The translations under genes and the position numbers were made by a program. Shown piece after piece: positions 1 to 6,067 of a stretch of DNA of 10,383 nucleotides. Origin of the DNA: an uncultured Rhizobiaceae group bacterium (GTDB lineage: Bacteria > Pseudomonadota > Alphaproteobacteria > Rhizobiales > Rhizobiaceae). Numbering within the stretch: position 1 is the stretch's first letter; each line of letters starts with the position of its first letter. The notes under the pieces were generated by a model. It did no database searches. It was not told the origin of the DNA and saw only the letters and a list, made by a program, of their open reading frames with translations. The stretch covers positions 1 to 10,383 of the forward strand of contig CALLHT010000009.1 in assembly GCA_938009335.1 (NCBI GenBank), read 5' to 3'.

Positions 1-405
1 TGCGCCGCGGTCGCTTTTTTCTCCCGCTTTGAAATAGGGAAGGCAATCCGCATAGCGCCAATTGATAAGACCAAGTTCTGATGCCCACCGATCATAGTCG
101 AGCGGATGCCCGCGCATATAGACCATGGAGTTAATCGATGACGAGCCTCCAAGCACTTTGCCGCGTGGCATATCTACATTGCGGTTAAGGAGTTCCGGCT
201 CGTTCTCTGTCGCGTAGTTCCAATTGAGTTTAGGATCAGTGTAAACTTTGTAGACACCCGCAGGCATATGGATCATCAGATCGCGATCCATTGGGCCTGC
301 CTCCAAAACCAAGACGCGATTAGATGCATCTGCGCTTAGCTTGTTGGCCAGCACGCATCCGGCAGAACCTGCGCCTACAATGATGTAGTCAAATTCCTCA
401 GCCAT
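1..405 (-). CDS. GMC-family FAD-dependent oxidoreductase (choline/alcohol dehydrogenase type), N-terminal part
   Basis: This is the N-terminal 135 residues of a glucose-methanol-choline oxidoreductase; the rest lies beyond the left edge. GMC enzymes oxidise alcohols (choline, long-chain alcohols, sugars) using bound FAD. Seen here: the FAD-binding Rossmann start FDYIIVGAGSAG (residues 5-16, GxGxxG), the acidic end of the second strand at LVLEAG (E35), and the GMC signature PRGKVLGGSSSIN at residues 80-92, followed by SMVYMRGH. The signature resembles choline dehydrogenase (BetA-like) enzymes, but the N-terminus alone does not fix the substrate. The ATG at 405 overlaps the stop of the upstream MOSC gene by 8 bases (ATGGCTGA), so the two are probably co-transcribed and translationally coupled. 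I see no strong ribosome-binding site. The truncation is only the window edge. Confidence 0.93.
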   Translation of the reverse strand, partial: MAEEFDYIIVGAGSAGCVLANKLSADASNRVLVLEAGPMDRDLMIHMPAGVYKVYTDPKLNWNYATENEPELLNRNVDMPRGKVLGGSSSINSMVYMRGHPLDYDRWASELGLINWRYADCLPYFKAGEKSDRGA

Positions 406-1513
406 CTTTGGCCCGCCCAAAGGGGCCGCTGATGATCAGTTCATCACCTTCTGCCAATCCACTACGCAGCTCTTCTGTTGCCGGATCGTCGGTTTTGCTT
501 TTCTCAACTTCGAAATGATACTGCCCATGTGACACGTCCGATATATACTCGGTAGTCCAATAGTCTGGTCCAAGGTGAAACCGAATTCTTTGCCCCACTT
601 CCGGTGCCGGCAATGGCCAGGGCGTAGCATTTTTCAGGGAAAGACGGGTTGCGTTTTCACCGATTTCATAAGCTGTGATTTTGGCATAGCGCGGCCAGAG
701 TGGATAAGGCGATGCGTTCGAGACCATCAAATCTTCGAGCGGAATTTTGCTATCGCCGATCACTTCTATTTTGTCGCCGGGCTGAATGTTTCCCCCACTC
801 ACAACATTGGCGTATACTCCACAATAGATGTGACCAAAGTGATCGCGCAGGCCGGGCGTTACGTCCACATCCCGCTCGCCCGTAATCGGGTTGACGCCGG
901 GTGCAGGACAACGATCAATCGGGCGATGAACGTCCAGTATTGTTTCGCCAAGCTTGATGCGTTTACCTATCAGAGAAAATTCGTGCCAAGCGGGGAGGTC
1001 TGAAACGATCAGGTTTCCTCTAAATCGAATGGGATCCAGATCAGCGCCTAATGCTTCGCCAACCTGTTTTACGGTTTCTGCGTTAATGATAGAAATTGGT
1101 GAATCGATATAGTCCCAAGTGCCACGCTCTTTGGTGCGCTTGATAATCTGGGGCACAGGTAAATCTTCATGTACCCCGATAGGCTGCATGAATTTTGCTA
1201 TTTCGGCATTGGCCGCTTCTAGGCTTTCGCCATCGTGAACAGAGAAGCGGATTTCCGCGCCTTCACCATTTTTGATATTGATCTCGCCATTGTCAAAACG
1301 CATTTCAATTGTCTGTAGCCCATCCGATTTTGCAGTTCTGAAAAAACTATTCGCGCGCATCCATTCGCCTGTATCCTTAACACCATCAGTTACAGCGAAT
1401 TGACGATCATGCGGGATGCCGCAATCTTTCGTTAAAACGGTTTGCGAAAGTTGTTCACCCGCGAAGCCCTTTACGGGAAAGCGCCAGATAGATTGAAGCG
1501 TTGGATTTGTCAT
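398..1513 (-). CDS. MOSC-domain protein with FNR-like C-terminal beta-barrel remnant
   Basis: A 371-residue protein. The N-terminal beta-barrel of the MOSC_N type starts at LQSIWRFPVKGF (residues 6-17). The MOSC domain covers about residues 120-255, with IRFRGNLIV (162-170) and the conserved cysteine C202 in RPIDRCPAPGVNPITGERD. MOSC proteins (relatives of the molybdenum-cofactor sulfurase C-terminus, YcbX, YiiM and mARC) bind molybdenum cofactor and often reduce N-hydroxylated compounds. After the MOSC domain, residues 275-366 (YAKITAYEIG, VGQRIRFHLG, then GDELIISGPFG) resemble the FAD-binding barrel of ferredoxin-NADP reductases, but the NAD-binding and iron-sulfur parts are absent. I chose the ATG at 1513 because it sits just before the MOSC_N start. 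The frame stays open to an upstream ATG at 1552 and a GTG at 1576. The gene runs divergently from ybgC and overlaps the oxidoreductase gene downstream. The MOSC assignment is firm; the substrate is unknown. Confidence 0.88.
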   Translation of the reverse strand: MTNPTLQSIWRFPVKGFAGEQLSQTVLTKDCGIPHDRQFAVTDGVKDTGEWMRANSFFRTAKSDGLQTIEMRFDNGEINIKNGEGAEIRFSVHDGESLEAANAEIAKFMQPIGVHEDLPVPQIIKRTKERGTWDYIDSPISIINAETVKQVGEALGADLDPIRFRGNLIVSDLPAWHEFSLIGKRIKLGETILDVHRPIDRCPAPGVNPITGERDVDVTPGLRDHFGHIYCGVYANVVSGGNIQPGDKIEVIGDSKIPLEDLMVSNASPYPLWPRYAKITAYEIGENATRLSLKNATPWPLPAPEVGQRIRFHLGPDYWTTEYISDVSHGQYHFEVEKSKTDDPATEELRSGLAEGDELIISGPFGRAKDG

Positions 1514-1623
1514 TGGATTGCTGCTAACTGATTTGAATACGATTGCGACCATGAAAGGGATTGTGGGACATGTCACGCGAAAAAACCGGATTGCTGAATC
1601 GGTTGATCGAAAAGGGTCATGAA
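1514..1623. other. Divergent intergenic gap between the MOSC gene and ybgC
   Basis: About 110 bases separate the chosen starts of the minus-strand MOSC gene and the plus-strand ybgC, so promoters for both directions should lie here or inside the gene ends. I found no convincing -35/-10 pair on either strand. If ybgC starts at 1570 or the MOSC gene at 1552 or 1576, the gap shrinks or disappears. Confidence 0.5.
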
Positions 1624-2016
1624 ATGGAAGTACGCGTCTATTATGAAGACACGGATTTCTCCGGGGTTGTGTATCATTCCAATTATCTTAAATACATGGA
1701 ACGCTCCCGCACGGAGTGGCTTAGGCATCTGGAAATCTTTCACACAGATCTTTCACAAGACGATAGCGCTTTCGCGATCCATCGTATGTCGCTCAAGTTT
1801 GGCCCGCCCGCGGTGATTGATGATCTCTTGATCGTTCGCACAACCCTTCAAAAGCTAACGGGTGCGCGATCCTTCTTGCGCCAAGATGTGTTGCGCGCAG
1901 ATGAAAATGGCGAAGAAATCATGCTGTGTGGCGCAGATGTAGAAGTTGCCTTCATCAATCATGGGGGAGGGGCAAAACGCTTTCCTGATGATCTTCGGGA
2001 AAAATTGGGTGGGTAA
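1624..2016 (+). CDS. ybgC: Acyl-CoA thioesterase YbgC (Tol-Pal associated, hotdog fold)
   Basis: A hotdog-fold thioesterase of the 4-hydroxybenzoyl-CoA thioesterase/YbgC family, 130 residues against 134 in E. coli. It hydrolyses acyl-CoA thioesters in the cytoplasm and is the usual first gene of tol-pal clusters; its link to Tol function is not settled. The signature RVYYEDTDFSGVVYHSNYLKYMER begins at residue 4, with the catalytic Asp (D11) and the His of VVYH (H18) aligning with E. coli D18 and H25. The family's common AGG after DTD is FSG here. The later MSLKFGPPAVIDDLL segment is also typical. I chose ATG 1624 because AAAGGG lies 7 bases upstream. An in-frame ATG at 1570 would add 18 residues (SREKTGLLNRLIEKGHE and so on), is preceded by another AAAGGG, and cannot be excluded. 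A 195-base gap separates the gene from tolQ. Confidence 0.92.
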   Translation: MEVRVYYEDTDFSGVVYHSNYLKYMERSRTEWLRHLEIFHTDLSQDDSAFAIHRMSLKFGPPAVIDDLLIVRTTLQKLTGARSFLRQDVLRADENGEEIMLCGADVEVAFINHGGGAKRFPDDLREKLGG

Positions 2017-2059
2017 CATTGGATTGATTTCCATCAAAGTGCCGGAAATGCCACACATC

Positions 2060-2075
2060 CTAACACTTCATTAAC
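2060..2075 (+). promoter_or_regulatory. CtrA-like box upstream of tolQ
   Basis: The sequence CTAA, seven bases, then TTAAC matches the alphaproteobacterial CtrA consensus TTAA-N7-TTAA(C) at all but one position. It lies about 137 bases before tolQ and 44 bases after the ybgC stop, so it could control a promoter for tolQRAB. CtrA is the cell-cycle regulator of alphaproteobacteria, and Tol-Pal acts in division, so the association is plausible. Binding is inference. The gap is AT-rich, and a chance match is possible. Confidence 0.35.
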
Positions 2076-2158
2076 CCTAATCGATTCTAACCTTACTTAG
2101 AGTCATATCGTGGTCATGTGTCATGCTTTGACCATAGTTTTCGGTAGAAAGAAGCGGA

Positions 2159-2215
2159 ATGGTGGATGATGTCCGGAAAGTTCCGCACAATTTGAAAGAA
2201 TATTTGCAGCGATGA
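2159..2215 (+). CDS. Putative 18-residue leader ORF overlapping the tolQ start
   Basis: A short open frame encodes MVDDVRKVPHNLKEYLQR and ends in a TGA that overlaps the tolQ ATG (ATGA at 2212-2215). A purine-rich stretch (AGAAAGAAG, 2146-2154) lies just upstream of its ATG. tolQ itself has no good Shine-Dalgarno sequence, so translation of this leader could deliver ribosomes to tolQ by termination-reinitiation. Nothing identifies it as a conserved peptide. The frame is short enough to occur by chance, and it may simply be untranslated leader RNA. Confidence 0.3.
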   Translation: MVDDVRKVPHNLKEYLQR

Positions 2216-2982
2216 ATGTATCTGCACTTTTTGGCGTGTCTCAGGCTTTTGCGCAAGGCATTGAGGGAACGCAGCTGGAAGGCACGATTGATGTGTCTCT
2301 TTTAGGTCTTTTCCTGGAAGCTTCGCTTGCGGTCAAGATTGTTATGATCGGACTGTTGCTTGCGTCTGTCTGGAGCTGGGCAATCATTCTCGACAAATGG
2401 CTGATGTTCGGTAGAACACGCCGTCAGCTTGACCGGTTTGAGAAAGTGTTTTGGTCCGGCCAATCCCTGGAAGAGCTTTATCGCTCATTGTCTGATCGTG
2501 CCCCAACCGGAATGGGTGCGCTTTTTGTGGCTGCAATGCGCGAATGGAAACGATCATTTGAACGCGGTGCAAATTCTCCAATGGGTTTGCAAATGCGGAT
2601 CGACAAAGTGCTGGATGTATCGCTTGCCAAGGAAAGTGAGCGCCTTGAAAAACGATTGATGTATCTCGCAACAATTGGTTCGGCAGCTCCGTTTATCGGG
2701 CTGTTTGGTACGGTGATCGGGATCATGGTTTCGTTCCAGGCGATTGCCGGTTCTAAGTCTACCAATCTGGCAGTTGTGGCTCCCGGTATTGCAGAAGCGC
2801 TGCTTGCGACTGCGCTTGGCCTCTTGGCTGCTATCCCCGCAACGATTTTCTATAATAAGCTTTCATCGGATGTGGGCAAGATTATTAGCCGACTGGAAGG
2901 CTTTGCGGATGAGTTCTCTGCCATACTTTCGCGCCAGATTGATGAGAAACAGAACTCCGCGCAGAAACGCGCAGCTGAATAA
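2212..2982 (+). CDS. tolQ: TolQ, inner-membrane proton channel subunit of Tol-Pal
   Basis: A 256-residue MotA/TolQ/ExbB family protein. With TolR it forms the proton channel that energises TolA. Three membrane segments are visible: about residues 40-60 (VKIVMIGLLLASVWSW), 152-174 (SAAPFIGLFGTVIGIMVSF) and 187-211 (VVAPGIAEALLATALGLLAAIPA). A large cytoplasmic loop lies between the first two. T167 in GLFGTVIG and T200 in EALLATALG correspond to the two conserved channel threonines of E. coli TolQ (T145 and T178). The first 30 residues, ending near AFAQ, look mildly like a signal peptide but lead into the usual short periplasmic N-terminus. The start is the only ATG in frame in this region. Its ribosome-binding site is weak, and an upstream leader ORF overlaps it. 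tolR follows after 18 bases. Confidence 0.97.
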   Translation: MNVSALFGVSQAFAQGIEGTQLEGTIDVSLLGLFLEASLAVKIVMIGLLLASVWSWAIILDKWLMFGRTRRQLDRFEKVFWSGQSLEELYRSLSDRAPTGMGALFVAAMREWKRSFERGANSPMGLQMRIDKVLDVSLAKESERLEKRLMYLATIGSAAPFIGLFGTVIGIMVSFQAIAGSKSTNLAVVAPGIAEALLATALGLLAAIPATIFYNKLSSDVGKIISRLEGFADEFSAILSRQIDEKQNSAQKRAAE

Positions 2983-3000
2983 TCAGGACGGGATTGAACG

Positions 3001-3453
3001 ATGGGAATGTCAACAGGTGTAGCTTCTTCAGGTGGCGGAAAGCGCCGTCGTGGAAACCGACGTCATCAACCCGTAAACGAAATTAACGTGACTCCGTTTG
3101 TGGATGTCATGCTTGTTTTGTTGATCATCTTCATGGTGGCAGCGCCGCTGCTGACGGTGGGTGTTGAGGTAGACCTGCCGGAGACCAGCGCAGGTCCGGT
3201 CAATGTGGAGACCCAACCGATCACATTGACGATCAATAAAGACGGCAAACTGTTTATTCAGGAAACTGAAATCGGTTTAAATGAGCTAACCCCTCGCTTG
3301 GCAGCGATTGCAGATACTCGCGAACAATTTGAGACGCGGATTTTTATTCGTGGGGATGCATCCTCTCCCTATGAGGTGATCGCGAAGGTACTCGGTCAGA
3401 TCTCTTCAGCCGGGTATAAGAAGTTCACCATGACCAGCCTGCCGCAACAGTAA
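3001..3453 (+). CDS. tolR: TolR, ExbD-family proton channel subunit
   Basis: A 150-residue ExbD/TolR protein, close to the E. coli TolR length of 142. It has a basic cytoplasmic N-terminus (GGGKRRRGNRRHQ) and the hallmark NEINVTPFVDVMLVLLIIFMVAAP. The single membrane helix is about residues 34-52. D35 is the protonatable aspartate equivalent to E. coli D23, essential for coupling proton flow to TolA movement. The periplasmic C-terminal domain (about 60-150, VEVDLPET through GYKKFTMTS) is the fold that dimerises and contacts peptidoglycan. AGGACGGGA at 2985-2993 supplies the ribosome-binding site. The ATG at 3007 is an alternative start two codons in. tolA begins 9 bases after the stop, so the tolQRA genes are tightly linked. 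Confidence 0.97.
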   Translation: MGMSTGVASSGGGKRRRGNRRHQPVNEINVTPFVDVMLVLLIIFMVAAPLLTVGVEVDLPETSAGPVNVETQPITLTINKDGKLFIQETEIGLNELTPRLAAIADTREQFETRIFIRGDASSPYEVIAKVLGQISSAGYKKFTMTSLPQQ

Positions 3454-3462
3454 GTAGAATTA

Positions 3463-4521
3463 ATGAAGTTTGGCGTAGCAACATCATCTGTTCTGCATGC
3501 AGCCCTCATTAGTTGGGGGTTGCTCAATCTATCTGCGCCAGAGATTCAGCAGATTGAGCTTTCCGGTGTTGAGATTGATTTTGAAACCAGCAATGAAAGC
3601 CAACCGGTACAAGGTGAAACAGAAGCTGAGGTAAGGGAAACTCCTGCGCCGAAGCCTACGCAAAAGCCTGAGAAAGAACCGGAGCCGGAAGCGCAAAATG
3701 TGGGTGATTCCAAATCAGACGAAAAATCTGAGGCCAAAGCGCCGCCTGCCGAAAAAGCAGTAGAGAAAACGGCAACAGCGCCGGAGCCGGAAAAGGCAGT
3801 TGAAAAGCCTGAAGAAGTTGAGAAAGTCGAGCCAAAGGAAGAGCCGACCCCTGCGACAGAGCTTGCCGAGGTCAATGATCCGATTACCGAGATCATTGAA
3901 CAGATTCCGGATGAACAACCGGTAAAGCCGGAACCTTCTGAAGCGGAAGTTCAGATTGCAGCGCTGCCACAAAGTTTGCCTGTTCCGGTTTCAAAGCCGC
4001 GTCCGCCAAAACCAAACACTGCCAAGACGAAAGATCGCAAACAGCCTGAGAACGAGCCGGCGAAGAAAGCTCAAGACGCAAAGAAGAGCGATGAGCCGAG
4101 TGTCAGCGATATTATCAAGAACAATAACACCACAGAGAAAGCAGCATCTGGCGGGAAGAAGAAATCTACCAAACAAGCATCGCTTGGCACCAACACATCA
4201 AGCTTTGCAAAGAAGCTTTCGCGGCGTGAAGAAGACACTTTGATCTCACGGATCAGCCGTTGCTCTACTGGTCAGGCAGGCCAAGTGATCTCGTCTGATT
4301 TAAGAGTGACTATTATTCTGGAACTTAATCCAGACGGAACGTTCAAAATCTCGCCAAAGGGGAAGGCGCAGGGTGGAACGAAGCAGGAGCAGGGCAAGTT
4401 TACGCGTGATGCGTTACGGTATGCATTGCGATGCGCGCCGTATGATTTCCTGCCGCGCGAAAAATATGACACGTGGAAAGAAATTGCCGTCACATTCCAT
4501 CCGTCTAAAATGTTCCAGTAG
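3463..4521 (+). CDS. tolA: TolA, envelope-spanning energy transducer
   Basis: A 352-residue TolA with the standard three-part plan. The N-terminal membrane helix (about 4-23) carries SSVLH at residues 8-12. This matches the SxVLH motif of E. coli TolA (S18 and H22), which contacts the TolQR motor. Residues about 50-240 form a linker rich in Pro, Glu and Lys (PEKEPEPEA, PAEKAVEKTATAPEPEKAVEKPEE). The long Ala-rich helix of enterobacterial TolA is missing, so this linker is probably more extended. Residues about 245-352 form the C-terminal domain that binds TolB and Pal; they contain TIILELNPDGTFKI, C267 and C324 (a likely disulfide, by analogy with TolA domain III) and DALRYALRCAPYDFLP. No strong Shine-Dalgarno is seen, and the short spacing after tolR suggests coupling. 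tolB follows after 36 bases. Confidence 0.95.
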   Translation: MKFGVATSSVLHAALISWGLLNLSAPEIQQIELSGVEIDFETSNESQPVQGETEAEVRETPAPKPTQKPEKEPEPEAQNVGDSKSDEKSEAKAPPAEKAVEKTATAPEPEKAVEKPEEVEKVEPKEEPTPATELAEVNDPITEIIEQIPDEQPVKPEPSEAEVQIAALPQSLPVPVSKPRPPKPNTAKTKDRKQPENEPAKKAQDAKKSDEPSVSDIIKNNNTTEKAASGGKKKSTKQASLGTNTSSFAKKLSRREEDTLISRISRCSTGQAGQVISSDLRVTIILELNPDGTFKISPKGKAQGGTKQEQGKFTRDALRYALRCAPYDFLPREKYDTWKEIAVTFHPSKMFQ

Positions 4522-4557
4522 GGTAGGTAACCAGAGAGAGGTCTCAGGGGTTTAGAA

Positions 4558-5856
4558 ATGAAAATGATTACACGAATTGTAACTGCCATATTGCTTTTGT
4601 TCACGCTCAGTTTGAATGCTCACGCGCGTGTGGAGATTGATATCACCCAAGGCAATGTCGAGCCTCTTCCCATCGCCGTTACAGACTTTACGGGTGAAAC
4701 GGTTGCTGCTGATATCGTCGGTGTGATCAATAACAACCTGAAGAATTCTGGTCTGTTCAAGATCATTGACAAGAACGCTTATATTGAAACCGGTCTCACG
4801 TTGGATAAGACGCCACGTTTTGAAGACTGGCGTGTGATCAATGCGCAAGCACTTGTAAATGGACAGGTGACAAAACTCTCAGACGGTCGTTTGCGGGCAG
4901 AATTCCGGTTGTGGGATGTGTTTGCAGGTGATGAATTAACGGGTCAGCGGTTTGACATTCAACCGCAGTTTTGGCGTCAGGTTGCGCATATTATTTCCGA
5001 TAAGATTTATGAGGCACTGACTGGCGAAACCGGTTACTTTAATACGCGCATTGTGTTTGTCGATGAATCCGGCCCCAAAAACAAACGCGTGAAACGCCTT
5101 GCGATCATGGATCAGGATGGCGCGAATATAAAAACACTGACCCGCGGAAGTGATCTTGTGCTGACACCGCGGTTCTCGCCAACCCGCCAAGAGGTTACCT
5201 ATATGTCGTTTGAAGGTGGTCAGCCGCGGGTTTATCTATTGCAGATTGAAACAGGACAGCGCGAAGTGGTTGGAAACTTCCCCGGCATGACTTTCTCACC
5301 GCGGTTCTCGCCTGATGGTCAAAAGGTTATTATGAGCCTTCAACAAGGCGGTAACGCAAACATTTATACGATGGACTTGCGCTCTCGCAGCACGACGCGA
5401 CTGACCAACAGTGCTTCAATTGATACAGCACCATCCTATTCTCCCGATGGATCACAGGTTGTGTTTGAATCGGACCGCGGCGGTGCGCAGCAACTCTATG
5501 TGATGGGTGCATCAGGTGGCGGCGCGAAGCGGATTTCGTTCGGTACAGGGCGATACTCAACGCCCGTTTGGTCACCTCGCGGAGACCTGATTGCATTTAC
5601 CAAACAGTCCGGCGGTAAATTCCTGATCGGTGTCATGCGTCCGGATGGTTCCGGCGAGCGCATTCTAACCGAAGGGTTTCATAACGAAGGTCCGACCTGG
5701 GCTCCGAACGGCCGTGTCTTGATGTTCTTCCGTGAAATTCCGGGAGCGACTGGCGGTCCGAAGCTTCATTCGATTGATTTGACAGGGTTTAATGAACGCG
5801 CCATCAAAACACCGAGCTTTGCCTCTGATCCGGCCTGGTCCCCGCTGCGAAACTAA
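4558..5856 (+). CDS. tolB: TolB, periplasmic beta-propeller of Tol-Pal
   Basis: A 432-residue periplasmic protein that binds Pal and is displaced from it by energised TolA, mobilising Pal toward division sites. A Sec signal peptide (MKMITRIVTAILLLFTLSLNAHA) should be cut after residue 23. That leaves RVEIDITQGNVEPLPIAV at the mature N-terminus, the segment that acts as the TolA box and conformational switch in E. coli. The N-terminal alpha/beta domain reaches about residue 165. The propeller follows, with recurrent blades LTPRFSPTRQEV (202), FSPRFSPDGQKV (246), TAPSYSPDGSQV (290), STPVWSPRGDLI (334), EGPTWAPNGRVL (about 376) and a last SDPAWSPL. The start is ATG 4558, with purine-rich sequence upstream; ATG 4564 is an alternative. 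A 211-base gap before pal suggests that pal has its own promoter. Confidence 0.97.
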   Translation: MKMITRIVTAILLLFTLSLNAHARVEIDITQGNVEPLPIAVTDFTGETVAADIVGVINNNLKNSGLFKIIDKNAYIETGLTLDKTPRFEDWRVINAQALVNGQVTKLSDGRLRAEFRLWDVFAGDELTGQRFDIQPQFWRQVAHIISDKIYEALTGETGYFNTRIVFVDESGPKNKRVKRLAIMDQDGANIKTLTRGSDLVLTPRFSPTRQEVTYMSFEGGQPRVYLLQIETGQREVVGNFPGMTFSPRFSPDGQKVIMSLQQGGNANIYTMDLRSRSTTRLTNSASIDTAPSYSPDGSQVVFESDRGGAQQLYVMGASGGGAKRISFGTGRYSTPVWSPRGDLIAFTKQSGGKFLIGVMRPDGSGERILTEGFHNEGPTWAPNGRVLMFFREIPGATGGPKLHSIDLTGFNERAIKTPSFASDPAWSPLRN

Positions 5857-5928
5857 CTGTTTCAGCCTTATCAAAAGGTGATTGATAGCTCTGCCGTTGT
5901 TTCGTCATAATGACGTGGTGAACACGGG

Positions 5929-5957
5929 CTTGGAAATGGGGAGCCGAAGCTCCATAT
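5929..5957 (+). promoter_or_regulatory. Candidate heat-shock-type promoter for pal
   Basis: CTTGGAA at 5929-5935, 14 bases, then CTCCATAT at 5950-5957 closely matches the classical sigma-32 pattern CTTGAAA-N11-16-CCCCATNT. The same place also contains a perfect housekeeping -10 hexamer, TATAAT (5955-5960), with TTGGAA 19 bases upstream. The spacer holds a 5-base-pair hairpin with a CGAA loop (GGAGC 5940-5944, GCTCC 5949-5953). Transcription would start near 5965, giving pal a leader of roughly 100 bases. This is motif-based inference only. Confidence 0.4.
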
Positions 5958-5976
5958 AATGATCAAAGTTACAACG

Positions 5977-5994
5977 GTTTACGTTTTGTTTACC
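5977..5994 (+). promoter_or_regulatory. Tandem GTTTAC repeat, degenerate CtrA-like site before pal
   Basis: GTTTACG (5977-5983) and GTTTACC (5988-5994) are direct repeats exactly 11 bases apart, one helical turn. Read as TTTA-N7-TTTA, they have the spacing of a CtrA box but differ from TTAA-N7-TTAA once in each half. A response-regulator dimer site is the natural guess, and the identity of the protein is not shown. Confidence 0.25.
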
Positions 5995-6012
5995 TTGAAT
6001 TTTGAAGGGAAA

Positions 6013-6045
6013 TTAACCTGAACAGGATATTACCGGACAGGTTAA
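6013..6045 (+). repeat. Perfect 8-base inverted repeat in the pal leader
   Basis: TTAACCTG at 6013-6020 and CAGGTTAA at 6038-6045 are perfect inverted copies separated by 17 bases. They end just 7 bases before the pal ribosome-binding site (AAGGAG, 6053-6058). This could be a dyad operator, two inward-facing TTAACC half-sites, or an RNA hairpin next to the ribosome-binding site. There is no T-run, so it is not an intrinsic terminator. Confidence 0.55.
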
Positions 6046-6067
6046 AAGTTTAAAGGAGTGACGAGCC

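Noticed and set aside
2128..2150. TTGACC as a -35 before tolQ.
   Set aside because: No acceptable -10 at 16-18 bases; TAGAAA is only 11 bases away.
2174..2185. CGGAA-AG-TTCCG near-palindrome before tolQ.
   Set aside because: Too short to call an operator. A two-base loop cannot form a stable hairpin, and it lies inside the putative leader ORF.
2212..2256. Signal-peptide-like N-terminus of TolQ (ending AFAQ).
   Set aside because: TolQ is a polytopic inner-membrane protein with no cleaved signal. The stretch is short and lacks a basic start.
3546..3896. A 116-codon minus-strand frame rich in Ser, Gly and Phe opposite tolA.
   Set aside because: It is a shadow of the repetitive Pro/Glu/Lys codons of the TolA linker. 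It has no domain and no ribosome-binding site.
5869..5887. TATCA / TGATA pair after tolB, a possible terminator.
   Set aside because: Five weak pairs, a 9-base loop and no T-run.
5959..6021. A 20-codon plus-strand ORF (MIKVTTVYVLFTLNFEGKLT) before pal.
   Set aside because: It has no ribosome-binding site, its start overlaps the candidate -10, and it ends 46 bases before pal with no coupling.
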